NCBI GenBank assembly: GCA_037440925.1
Contig: JBBITF010000010.1
Span: forward strand, 7,042-71,041
DNA: 64,000 bases
Direction of reading: 5' to 3'
Source: JAABUE01 sp037440925
GTDB lineage: Bacteria > Chloroflexota > Anaerolineae > Anaerolineales > Villigracilaceae
Position 1 is the first letter of the stretch; every line of letters begins with the position of its first letter. The position numbers were made by a program, and so were the translations under genes. The notes under the pieces are model-generated. The model worked only from the letters and a program-made list of their open reading frames with translations, was not told where the DNA came from and ran no database searches. Shown here one piece after another: positions 57,389-64,000 of this stretch.

Positions 57389-58908
57389 GGCTGGTCGAGC
57401 GGGTGTTCGAGATCGAAGATCAGGTATTCGGGCGTCTGTTCGAGGATGGGGTACGTGGAAGACAGGCGCTCCTTCAAGTCCGGCTGGCGCTCGAATTGAT
57501 TGAAGTTGGTGATGACGAAATAACGCTTGCCGACGATGCGGTCGGCGAAGACCTCCTCGAAGGTTTTGGCCTTGCCGGCCAGTTCCCGCAGGTTCTGGTC
57601 GCCGGTGGTCGGCCATTCGTCCACGTATTGCCAGCCCCAATATTCCAGGCGATTGCCGTAATCTTGCGTCAGCCCGAGGACGGGAGTGGTATGCCCCAGT
57701 TTGTCGCCCAGGTCGGCCCAGAACTGCGGTTCGCTGCGGAAATCGTCCTTGACCAGTTCGACGCGCACGGCCCACATCTCCGCGCCCACGCCCAAGAGCA
57801 GGATGGCCCCCACCGCCAGGCGCGCCCAGGGACACTGGCCGTTGACCTGTGCCAGCGCCTGGAACAAGGTCTTGCCCACCACCGCCAGGGAAAGGGAAAT
57901 GAAGACGATCAGCGGCAACTGATAATAATTGTGCGTGCTGATGTGATAGGAAAGCGCAAAACCGTAGGCCAGGTAGCCTAGCAGCGTCCCAAGCAACAGC
58001 GCCCGTTCGCGGCCTGCCCTGGCAAGGAAGACGCCGAGCAGCGCCAGCAGGAAAGGCCCGAAGCCGAGCGTGTTGCTGACGATGTTCTTCCAGCGCACGT
58101 AGAAACCGGGATCAACCCACAGGCTGGGGAAGAAGCGCAGTCCCACCGCCAGTTCCACATCTTTGGAGATGTACAGTCCGTAGACCATATAGATCGCCGT
58201 CGGCAACGCCGTGAGCAGCGCCAGCGTCCAGGCCTGCGAGTCCTTGAAGGCGGCTTTCCACCCGCGCGTCCACAACAGCATCAGGGCGAACCCGCCCAGC
58301 AAGGGAAAGACCGCTACGTTCTTGACGAAAATCGCCGTGCCAGCCAGCAGCCCGGCTGCCACCGTCCATTTCCAGGAGCGCGCTTCCAGCCAGCGCTCGA
58401 AGGCCCACAGCGCAGACAGCGTCAACCCGATCATCAGCGGGTCGGGCTGGAACGAACGGCTGGCGATGACGCCGAAGTCCAGGAAGAGGTAGTAGAGCAG
58501 GGCTACCAGCGCGCCATCCGCCGAGGCAATGCGCCTGGCAAGCGCGTACAATGCCAGCCCGCCCAGCAACCAGGCCAGGGAAGCGATGAGGCGACCGAAC
58601 CAGAGATGCTCGCCAAACAGCAAGTATAAGCCGGCCGTCAGGGTCTCGATGACCGGCGGCTCCACATCGGCTTTGGCCTGCCATTGCACGACGGCCATCT
58701 CGCGCTGCCAATCGGGGACGCCGTCCGCGTACTGGTAGTACATGCCGCGCGCCTTGATGGCCGAGAACAACTGGCGGGTGGGGTTGAAGTCCAGCGGCAG
58801 GTCGGTCAGGTCGAACAGGCGGATGCCAAGACCGAGCGCAAAGGCCAGCATCACGATCACGGTCACGAGGCGCGGCTTGCCGAAAAAGGATGAGTTTGTT
58901 TCTTCCAT
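57385..58908 (-). CDS. GT39/ArnT-like membrane glycosyltransferase 1
   Basis: 507 residues with about 11 hydrophobic segments. The first external loop, LFDLTDLPLDFNPTRQLFSAIKARGMYYQYADG, is shared with its paralogue. The segment YALARRIASADGALVALLYYLFLDFGVIASRSFQPDPLM is typical of the PMT/GT39 family, which uses polyprenyl-phosphate sugars. It has RWLEARSWKWTVAAGLLAG where the paralogue has an extra 18-residue loop. Two sulfotransferase genes and GT2 adjoin it. Confidence 0.87.
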   Translation of the reverse strand: MEETNSSFFGKPRLVTVIVMLAFALGLGIRLFDLTDLPLDFNPTRQLFSAIKARGMYYQYADGVPDWQREMAVVQWQAKADVEPPVIETLTAGLYLLFGEHLWFGRLIASLAWLLGGLALYALARRIASADGALVALLYYLFLDFGVIASRSFQPDPLMIGLTLSALWAFERWLEARSWKWTVAAGLLAGTAIFVKNVAVFPLLGGFALMLLWTRGWKAAFKDSQAWTLALLTALPTAIYMVYGLYISKDVELAVGLRFFPSLWVDPGFYVRWKNIVSNTLGFGPFLLALLGVFLARAGRERALLLGTLLGYLAYGFALSYHISTHNYYQLPLIVFISLSLAVVGKTLFQALAQVNGQCPWARLAVGAILLLGVGAEMWAVRVELVKDDFRSEPQFWADLGDKLGHTTPVLGLTQDYGNRLEYWGWQYVDEWPTTGDQNLRELAGKAKTFEEVFADRIVGKRYFVITNFNQFERQPDLKERLSSTYPILEQTPEYLIFDLEHPLDQP

Positions 58909-58915
58909 TAGTTCG

Positions 58916-59836
58916 TTACCATTCCTCTTCAGAATAGAACAAGTCAGCGGTCTCGCCGCAGGCCTGCCGGATACGCTCGATCTCGTCCGCGCCCAGGCGT
59001 TTCTTCCAGTTGGCCAGGTTGGCGCGGCTGTCCAGTTTGACGGCGTGGACCTTTTTCTTCGACAGTTCGGTCGGGTTTTCGGCGCTGCTGGCGTTCAGGA
59101 TGGTATGCTCCACCTGCGGGGTGAAGGGCAGGCCCAGGGCTTCGTAGAGCGCGCGGTAGCCAGGGACGGGGGCGCGGGAGAGGTCTTCGTGGCGGACAAT
59201 GATGAGAGACGGGTGCAGTTCCACGGTCCGGGCAACGACGCGGTAGATCATCCGCCAGAGCAGGGCGGCCTGGCCGACGATGTCATCCGCGGGCATGGCC
59301 TCCATTGCGGCGCGGTCTTCTTCCAGCCAATCGCGCATCAGCAGGGGCTGACTGAGCAGGTCGCGGAAGTCGAACGGCCAATCCAAGCGCTTGAGGCTGC
59401 TGGCAAAGGCAGCCGGGTGACGCACGGTGACGACCACGCGGCAGCCCAGCCGCTCTGCAAACCAGGGCAGGGAGAAGACGGCGAAGGGGTCCTTGAGCAA
59501 AGGGCGCTGACGCAACAGCCGCCCGCGCAAGAAGATGGCCCAATCGCGCCCCATGCGCAAAACATCTTTTCGAGAGCGCAAGGCGCGCACCTCACGCCCC
59601 CAGCCATAGCGAAAGGCCAGCGTCTCGCGGAAGGCCGGCAGGTAGGCGGATTCGTTTTCCTCGCACAGGTAGGTGTACCATTTTTCGACCGGCGCGCCCA
59701 GCACGCCCGGCCGGTGCCAGACGTTGAGCGGCTCGCTGATATAAGCCACACGCGGATTGGCAGCCAGCATCTTGCCGACCCAGGTGGTGCCGCTGCGATG
59801 TGCGCCCGTCACCAGGATGGGAGCATCCGCGCTCAC
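58916..59836 (-). CDS. Sulfotransferase-domain protein 2
   Basis: 306 residues. The phosphosulfate-binding loop is ILVTGAHRSGTTWVGKMLAANP near the N-terminus, and the second PAPS site VVTVRHPAAFASSL is near residue 145. SEPLNVW is also a family feature. It differs strongly from sulfotransferase 1, so the two are not recent duplicates. Together with it, sulfate addition to the exported glycan is likely. The start overlaps the following GT39-like gene's stop by four bases. Confidence 0.87.
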   Translation of the reverse strand: MSADAPILVTGAHRSGTTWVGKMLAANPRVAYISEPLNVWHRPGVLGAPVEKWYTYLCEENESAYLPAFRETLAFRYGWGREVRALRSRKDVLRMGRDWAIFLRGRLLRQRPLLKDPFAVFSLPWFAERLGCRVVVTVRHPAAFASSLKRLDWPFDFRDLLSQPLLMRDWLEEDRAAMEAMPADDIVGQAALLWRMIYRVVARTVELHPSLIIVRHEDLSRAPVPGYRALYEALGLPFTPQVEHTILNASSAENPTELSKKKVHAVKLDSRANLANWKKRLGADEIERIRQACGETADLFYSEEEW

Positions 59837-61434
59837 GGCTGCGTCTCCTGCGAATGTCGCAAATCGTAGATGACATACCCCTCGCCCTGGGCGTAAACAG
59901 GATAGCCGGCCAACAACGATTGCAGTTCGGGCTGACGGGCAAAATCGTCCATGTCGGTCACCAGGAAAAAATGTTTCTTGCCGGCCATTTTCTCGAAGAA
60001 GGCTTCGAAATCACGACCGCCGCCAAGCACCTGCGCGCGGTACATATCTCCCGAAGACGGCCACACCGCAGCCTCCACCCAGCCCCAATAGGCCAGCCGC
60101 AAGCCGTAATCCTGGCTCAGAGCGACCACCGAAGCCTCCCGTCCCAGCGTTGCGCCGATCTCCTGCCACCAAGCGGCCTGCGGACGATAGTCCACGGCTT
60201 TCATTTCGCTGCGAACAGACCACACGACGGAGAACAAAGCGTAAAGCAGGACGACTGCCAGCGCGCCGCGCCGAACCCCTCGAAGCGCGCCCCGCTTCCT
60301 ACCCGACCCGCTGCCTGCTTCCGTTTCCGAGGCCTCTTGCACCGCCCAGGCCATTACCCGCTCCCCCATCCCCGCCAGCGAGAGCGCCGCGATAGGGACG
60401 AGCGGCAGGCTGTAATAATCGTGCGTGGAGATGTGATAGTCGAAATACAGCCCAAACAGCAGGTAAGCCAGCCACAGCCCGGCCAGGAATGCCTGCGCCC
60501 GGCGTTCCTGCCAAAAGAACAGTCCCACCAGCGCCAGCGGGAGGCCCACATTGCCCAAAACCGCTGTCACTTTGTTGTGCCATCCCAAGTAGAACAGCGG
60601 GCTGACCAGCAGGGCAGGCACGAAACGCGAGTTCACTTCCTCGCCGAGATAGTTGGACGCCAGTCCGCTGGACAGCGCCCAGGAGAGACCCGGCAGAACG
60701 CCCAAAACGGCCATCACCCACACCTGCGGATTGCGCAGCAGGTCGCGCAGGCGGAAACGACCGAGCGCCGCTCCCAACGCCCCGCCAACGACAAAGAAAG
60801 CCGCCGTCAGTTTGACGTAGATCGCCAGTCCGCCCACCAGGCCGGCCAGGATGGCAAGCAGCCAGAAACGTGGAACGTGAAACTTGGAACGTGAAACGTG
60901 AAACGTAAAACGTAAAGCGTAAGGGGAGGCGGCCCAGCGATACACCAGCCACCAGAACGCCAGCGTCAACATCACCATCAACGGGTCGGGCTGGAAACTG
61001 CGGCTGGCGAAGACGCCGTATGGAAGGAAAAGGTAGAAAGCCAATGCCAGCAGCGCGCCGCCGCTGGAAGCCAGGCCACGCGCGAGAAGGTACAGGAAAA
61101 TGCCCCCTATCAGCCAAAACAGCGCAGCATACAGGCGCGGCACCCACAACTGTTCGCCGGTGTAGCGGTAGGTGAACGCTGCCAGGTTTTCCATGATCTC
61201 CGGCTCGACCGTCACTTTGGACTTCCATTGCTGGATCGCCAGCGTGCGCTGCCAGTTGGGCAAATCCCAGCGCGTCTGGTAATACATGCCGCGCGCCTTG
61301 ACCGCCGAAAACAACTGGCGCGTGGGGTGGAAATCCAGCGGCAGGTCGGTCAGGTCGTACAAGCGGATAGCCAGTCCCAGCCCAAAGAGCAGGAGTAGCG
61401 CCAGAAGGTGTAGGGGGCGCGAGTTCTTGTCCAT
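59833..61434 (-). CDS. GT39/ArnT-like membrane glycosyltransferase 2
   Basis: 533 residues and about 11 hydrophobic segments. Its first loop, LYDLTDLPLDFHPTRQLFSAVKARGMYYQ, is almost the same as in the 57385-58908 protein, so they are paralogues. It differs by an insert ALRFTFHVSRSKFHVPRFW encoded by a CGTGAAACGTAAAACGT repeat (60866-60923). Like its relative it should transfer a sugar from a polyprenyl-phosphate donor outside the membrane. It is the first gene of the 53.6-61.4 kb operon. TACAAT ten bases before the ATG may be its -10 box. Confidence 0.87.
   Translation of the reverse strand: MDKNSRPLHLLALLLLFGLGLAIRLYDLTDLPLDFHPTRQLFSAVKARGMYYQTRWDLPNWQRTLAIQQWKSKVTVEPEIMENLAAFTYRYTGEQLWVPRLYAALFWLIGGIFLYLLARGLASSGGALLALAFYLFLPYGVFASRSFQPDPLMVMLTLAFWWLVYRWAASPYALRFTFHVSRSKFHVPRFWLLAILAGLVGGLAIYVKLTAAFFVVGGALGAALGRFRLRDLLRNPQVWVMAVLGVLPGLSWALSSGLASNYLGEEVNSRFVPALLVSPLFYLGWHNKVTAVLGNVGLPLALVGLFFWQERRAQAFLAGLWLAYLLFGLYFDYHISTHDYYSLPLVPIAALSLAGMGERVMAWAVQEASETEAGSGSGRKRGALRGVRRGALAVVLLYALFSVVWSVRSEMKAVDYRPQAAWWQEIGATLGREASVVALSQDYGLRLAYWGWVEAAVWPSSGDMYRAQVLGGGRDFEAFFEKMAGKKHFFLVTDMDDFARQPELQSLLAGYPVYAQGEGYVIYDLRHSQETQP
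60866..60923. repeat. CGTGAAACGTAAAACGT repeat inserted in the GT39 gene 2
   Basis: A stretch of GGAACGTGAAAC, ACGTGAAACGTG and AAACGTAAAACG units lies in frame in the gene and encodes an arginine/phenylalanine-rich loop. The paralogous gene at 57385-58908 lacks the segment, so this is an insertion with an in-window control. A related array is intergenic at 56516-56556. Confidence 0.75.
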
Positions 61435-61462
61435 GCGAGCGGGTATTGTAACAGATTATCTG

Positions 61463-61477
61463 CTGTATATTGTACAG
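61463..61477. promoter_or_regulatory. Inverted repeat CTGTA-N5-TACAG between divergent genes
   Basis: CTGTATATTGTACAG lies between the divergent GT39 and MFS genes. The symmetry would suit a dimeric repressor. No regulator gene is adjacent, so the role is only suggested. Confidence 0.3.
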
Positions 61478-61562
61478 TATTACCCCGTTACGCCGTTGCT
61501 CTCTTTGACAGTTGCCCCAGCGAGGCATATAATCATCCGCATCCCACATCAAGGCATACAAC

Positions 61563-62726
61563 TTGAACAAGAACCTGTCCATCCTGTTTTTCACCCTCGT
61601 CGTTGTCATGATCGGCTTTGGCATCGTCATCCCGATCCTGCCGTTCTACATCGAAAGTTTCGGGGGCGGCGGCTTCTCGATGGGCATACTCATGTCCATC
61701 TTTGCAACCATGCAATTCATCTTTGCCCCCGTTTGGGGCAGTCTCTCCGACCGGATTGGCCGCAAACCGGTGCTTATGCTTGGCATCCTCGGCAACGCCT
61801 TCGCCATGCTCTTCATGGGACTTTCCAACAACCTGTGGACGCTGTTCGTCTCGCGCGCGCTGGCGGGCGTTCTGTCATCAGCCACCCAGCCTACCGCGAT
61901 GGCCTTCATTGGAGACAGCACCAGCGAAAAGGATCGCGGCGGCGGCATGGGCGTCATCGGCGCAGCCATGGGCATTGGGATGGTACTTGGCCCGGGACTC
62001 GGCGGCCTGCTCTCCGGCATTTCCCTGTCCGCGCCATTTTACCTGGCTGCGGGACTCTCGCTTCTGGCCGCCCTTTTGGCCTGGCTCCTGCTCCCTGAGT
62101 CCCTGCCATCTGACAGACGTTCCGTTTCCCCTGCCAAACGAGCGCCGCAATTGAAAAGCCTGCTCGAAGCCGCAACCGGCCCGCTCGGTTTCCTGCTCAT
62201 CCTGGCCTTCCTCACCTCCTTCGCCCTGACAAATTTCGAAAGCGTCTTTGGCCTGTACTCTGCCCGGCGCTTCGACTACGACGCTGCCACCGTGGGCCTG
62301 GTATTGACCATAATCGGTCTCATCTCGGCCATTGTCCAGGGCGCGCTCACCGGTCCCGCTACACGCAAGTTTGGCGATGAAAACGTCGTCAAAGCCTCGC
62401 TGCTCGGCAGCGCAGTCGGATTTGCCATCCTGCTGCTGGCAACGAACCTGCCCGGCGTCATGCTCACCAGCGCCGTCTTCATTTTCAGCAATGCCATGAT
62501 CCGCCCCGGCGTCTCGACCCTGGTCTCCAAGCGCGCTACCAGCGGGCAAGGCATGGCGCTGGGGCTGAATAACTCTTTCATGAGCCTGGGACGCATCTTC
62601 GGCCCCCTGCTAGCGGGATATTTGCTAGACATCAACCTGAGTTTTCCTTATACGACAGGCGCACTCCTCATGCTGATCGGCTTCATCGCCAGCCTGGTCT
62701 ATTTGCGGCCAAGCAAATCGGCATGA
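61563..62726 (+). CDS. MFS drug/solute exporter
   Basis: 387 residues with about 12 membrane helices of the DHA1 type. FGIVIPILPFYIESFG opens the protein, and the helix 2-3 loop GSLSDRIGRKPVLMLG is the MFS signature; GAAMGIGMVLGPGLGG fits motif C of antiporters. An efflux role is more likely than uptake. The start is a TTG at 61563 with AAGG upstream; the first ATG after it is within helix 1. The substrate is not predictable. Confidence 0.85.
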   Translation: MNKNLSILFFTLVVVMIGFGIVIPILPFYIESFGGGGFSMGILMSIFATMQFIFAPVWGSLSDRIGRKPVLMLGILGNAFAMLFMGLSNNLWTLFVSRALAGVLSSATQPTAMAFIGDSTSEKDRGGGMGVIGAAMGIGMVLGPGLGGLLSGISLSAPFYLAAGLSLLAALLAWLLLPESLPSDRRSVSPAKRAPQLKSLLEAATGPLGFLLILAFLTSFALTNFESVFGLYSARRFDYDAATVGLVLTIIGLISAIVQGALTGPATRKFGDENVVKASLLGSAVGFAILLLATNLPGVMLTSAVFIFSNAMIRPGVSTLVSKRATSGQGMALGLNNSFMSLGRIFGPLLAGYLLDINLSFPYTTGALLMLIGFIASLVYLRPSKSA

Positions 62727-62748
62727 CAGATCAATCCCTTGGAGTCCA

Positions 62749-63636
62749 TCAATCCGCTGGGGCAATGACCGCCTGGGAGCGATGCGCCCAAGCCCCCTCC
62801 ACCCAAAAAATCACCAACGCCACCCATACCAGGCTGAACCCAATCAAGCGCGTCTGGTCAAAAGGCTCTTTGTAAACCAGCACGCCGATCAAAAACTGAA
62901 TGGTTGGCGCAATATACTGCATCAAGCCTACCATCGTCAGCGGAATGCGCTGCACCGCCGAGGCAAACATCAGCAACGGCACCGTCGTCACCACGCCAGC
63001 GCCAACCAAGAACAGGTCGGTTGCCAGGCCGTCATGCAGGAAATGTCCATCCCCCTGGATTTCAGCGAACAACAAGTAAAGCACCGCAGGCGCGAACACC
63101 ATGCCAGTCTCCAGCGTCAACCCATGCAGGGAACCCAGCGGGGCCAGTTTCTTCACCAGACCATACAGTCCAAAGGAAAAAGCCAGTGAAATCGCAATCC
63201 ACGGCAAGCGGCCATAAGTAAACGTCAAATACGTTACACCAACTGCTGCCAGGCTGATCGGCAACCACTGCACCGGGCGCAATCGTTCGCGCAGGAAGAA
63301 CACACCTAACAATACACTGATCAGAGGATTGATGAAATACCCCAGGCTGGTTTCCACGATATAGCCAGCATTGACGCCCCAAACATAGATCAGCCAATTG
63401 ACGCTCAAGAGCAGGCCGGTAGCCAAATAAACGACCAGCGCGCGGCGGGTCAGGAGGGAACGGAGTTTTGTCCACTGACCCGTCGCCAGAATGACACCAA
63501 ATAACAACACAAATGACCAGCCGATGCGATGTCCGATCACCTGTAAAGCCGGGACATGCTTTACAAACTTCCAGTAAAGCGGGAATAAGCCCCAAAGACC
63601 GTATGCGCCAAATGCGTAGAGAAGACCTTTTTTCAT
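62749..63636 (-). CDS. rarD: RarD-type EamA permease
   Basis: 295 residues, ten membrane helices in two EamA repeats. LYAFGAYGLWGLFPLYWKFVKHVPALQVIGHRIGWSFVLLFG and SVNWLIYVWGVNAGYIVETSLGYFINPLISVLLG match RarD as known in other bacteria. Its physiological substrate is not defined. AAAGGA precedes the ATG. It is convergent with the MFS gene. Confidence 0.92.
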   Translation of the reverse strand: MKKGLLYAFGAYGLWGLFPLYWKFVKHVPALQVIGHRIGWSFVLLFGVILATGQWTKLRSLLTRRALVVYLATGLLLSVNWLIYVWGVNAGYIVETSLGYFINPLISVLLGVFFLRERLRPVQWLPISLAAVGVTYLTFTYGRLPWIAISLAFSFGLYGLVKKLAPLGSLHGLTLETGMVFAPAVLYLLFAEIQGDGHFLHDGLATDLFLVGAGVVTTVPLLMFASAVQRIPLTMVGLMQYIAPTIQFLIGVLVYKEPFDQTRLIGFSLVWVALVIFWVEGAWAHRSQAVIAPAD

Positions 63637-63692
63637 CTGTTTCCTTTCATAGGAAAGCCTATCACTCTTTCCAATACTTTTATGAGCCTTGA

Positions 63693-64000
63693 TTATTGCA
63701 ACTGTTCAATGGTTCCAGCAGAGAGCGTAAAGCACATCAATATCCAACTGAACAGTAAAAGAATAAACCAAAGAAAAGTTGACTTATTCCTTAGGCGCAA
63801 TAATAATTCCTTGTAGTCCAATCCATAGCTAACCACCCCATAAGCCAACAGATACATCGGCAAAAAAAACCTGACTTCGACAACAATGGGGATAGCCAGC
63901 GCCACCGGGGCCAGCATAGACAAAACAACTCCAAAAGATAAGCAAACGGATTTGCCATAGGGTAGAGGCTCGTTTAAATCCCTACAAAGATTTTCTTTGC
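63693..64000 (-). CDS. Membrane protein, C-terminal part only
   Basis: The reading frame is open from the stop at 63693 to the right edge, giving 101 visible residues, so the gene continues beyond the window. The first part reads LNEPLPYGKSVCLSFGVVLS, followed by hydrophobic segments (VRFFLPMYLLAYGVVSYG and TFLWFILLLFSWILMC). VRFFLPMY resembles the C-terminal end of some membrane glycosyltransferases, but this is only suggestive. Confidence 0.6.
   Translation of the reverse strand, partial: KENLCRDLNEPLPYGKSVCLSFGVVLSMLAPVALAIPIVVEVRFFLPMYLLAYGVVSYGLDYKELLLRLRNKSTFLWFILLLFSWILMCFTLSAGTIEQLQ

Noticed and set aside
57389..57835. N-terminal extension of the GT2 frame
   Set aside because: The extension lies wholly within the GT39-like gene. 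The ATG at 57388 begins the family-typical sequence and overlaps the previous stop as ATGA.
60299..61630. 443-codon minus-strand frame overlapping GT39 gene 2
   Set aside because: Same strand but shifted frame; Gly/Ala/Arg-rich composition and no membrane pattern, unlike the real gene.

Overview
The window looks like a chromosomal segment from a member of the Chloroflexota, most likely class Anaerolineae. This is inferred from gene content, not from a marker tree. The signs are a bacterial Elp3, a row of lipoproteins carrying NBR1-type four-tryptophan domains, a BMP-type nucleoside ABC importer, a large Ser/Thr kinase/PP2C/FHA/TPR cluster, FdtD-type sugar genes, and proline/threonine-rich linkers. 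No rRNA, CRISPR array, transposase or phage gene was seen. The window starts inside a second chromate-transporter gene and ends inside a membrane protein gene.

Layout. 1-3.3 kb: paired ChrA half-transporters, Elp3 and a divergent Trm9-like methyltransferase. 3.6-6.4 kb: two tRNA-Ser genes and a pyrB-pyrF-pyrE operon with a terminator-like hairpin in its leader. 6.8-9.4 kb: a KimA-like potassium transporter and a polyprenol/phytol kinase-like protein. 9.4-13.9 kb: glycan genes (GT87, FdtB-like aminotransferase, FdtD-like bifunctional enzyme, GT2). 14.1-17.6 kb: a DUF6951 protein, a GAF histidine kinase, a sirtuin and a REC-CpaE protein. 17.8-18.4 kb: the tmRNA gene followed by two tandem 59-bp copies derived from its 3' end. 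18.4-21.7 kb: a lipoprotein, SSB, DUF3467, translin, a membrane protein and a DNPH1-like hydrolase. 22.1-26.2 kb: two atypical receiver proteins, RlmB and a formyltransferase-like protein. 26.3-34.8 kb: response regulators, FHA, J-domain/vWA, PP2C, a Ser/Thr kinase with a PQQ propeller, and a TPR protein. 34.9-38.2 kb: AMMECR1, flavin reductase, TrmD and an MFS carrier. 38.3-43.4 kb: the nucleoside ABC importer with a clear promoter, an internal attenuating hairpin and a terminator. 43.6-49.2 kb: five consecutive NBR1-domain lipoproteins. 49.2-53.6 kb: QueG, RdgB, an alpha/beta hydrolase and a NarX/DegS-type kinase. 53.6-61.4 kb: a surface-glycan operon (two sulfotransferases, O-antigen ligase-like, Wzz-like, GT2 and two GT39-like proteins). 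61.5-64 kb: MFS, RarD and a partial membrane protein.

The most unusual signal is not a gene. Simple or palindromic repeats lie in frame inside housekeeping genes (elp3, the Trm9-like gene, pyrE, pyrF, one GT39 gene) and encode extra peptide loops. The same classes of sequence also lie in intergenic DNA. Other points of interest are a possible bacterial mcm5U wobble-modification pair (Elp3 plus Trm9-like), remnants at the tmRNA attachment site, a -10 hexamer exactly six bases before the ATG of at least four genes (likely leaderless mRNAs), and the NBR1-lipoprotein expansion.
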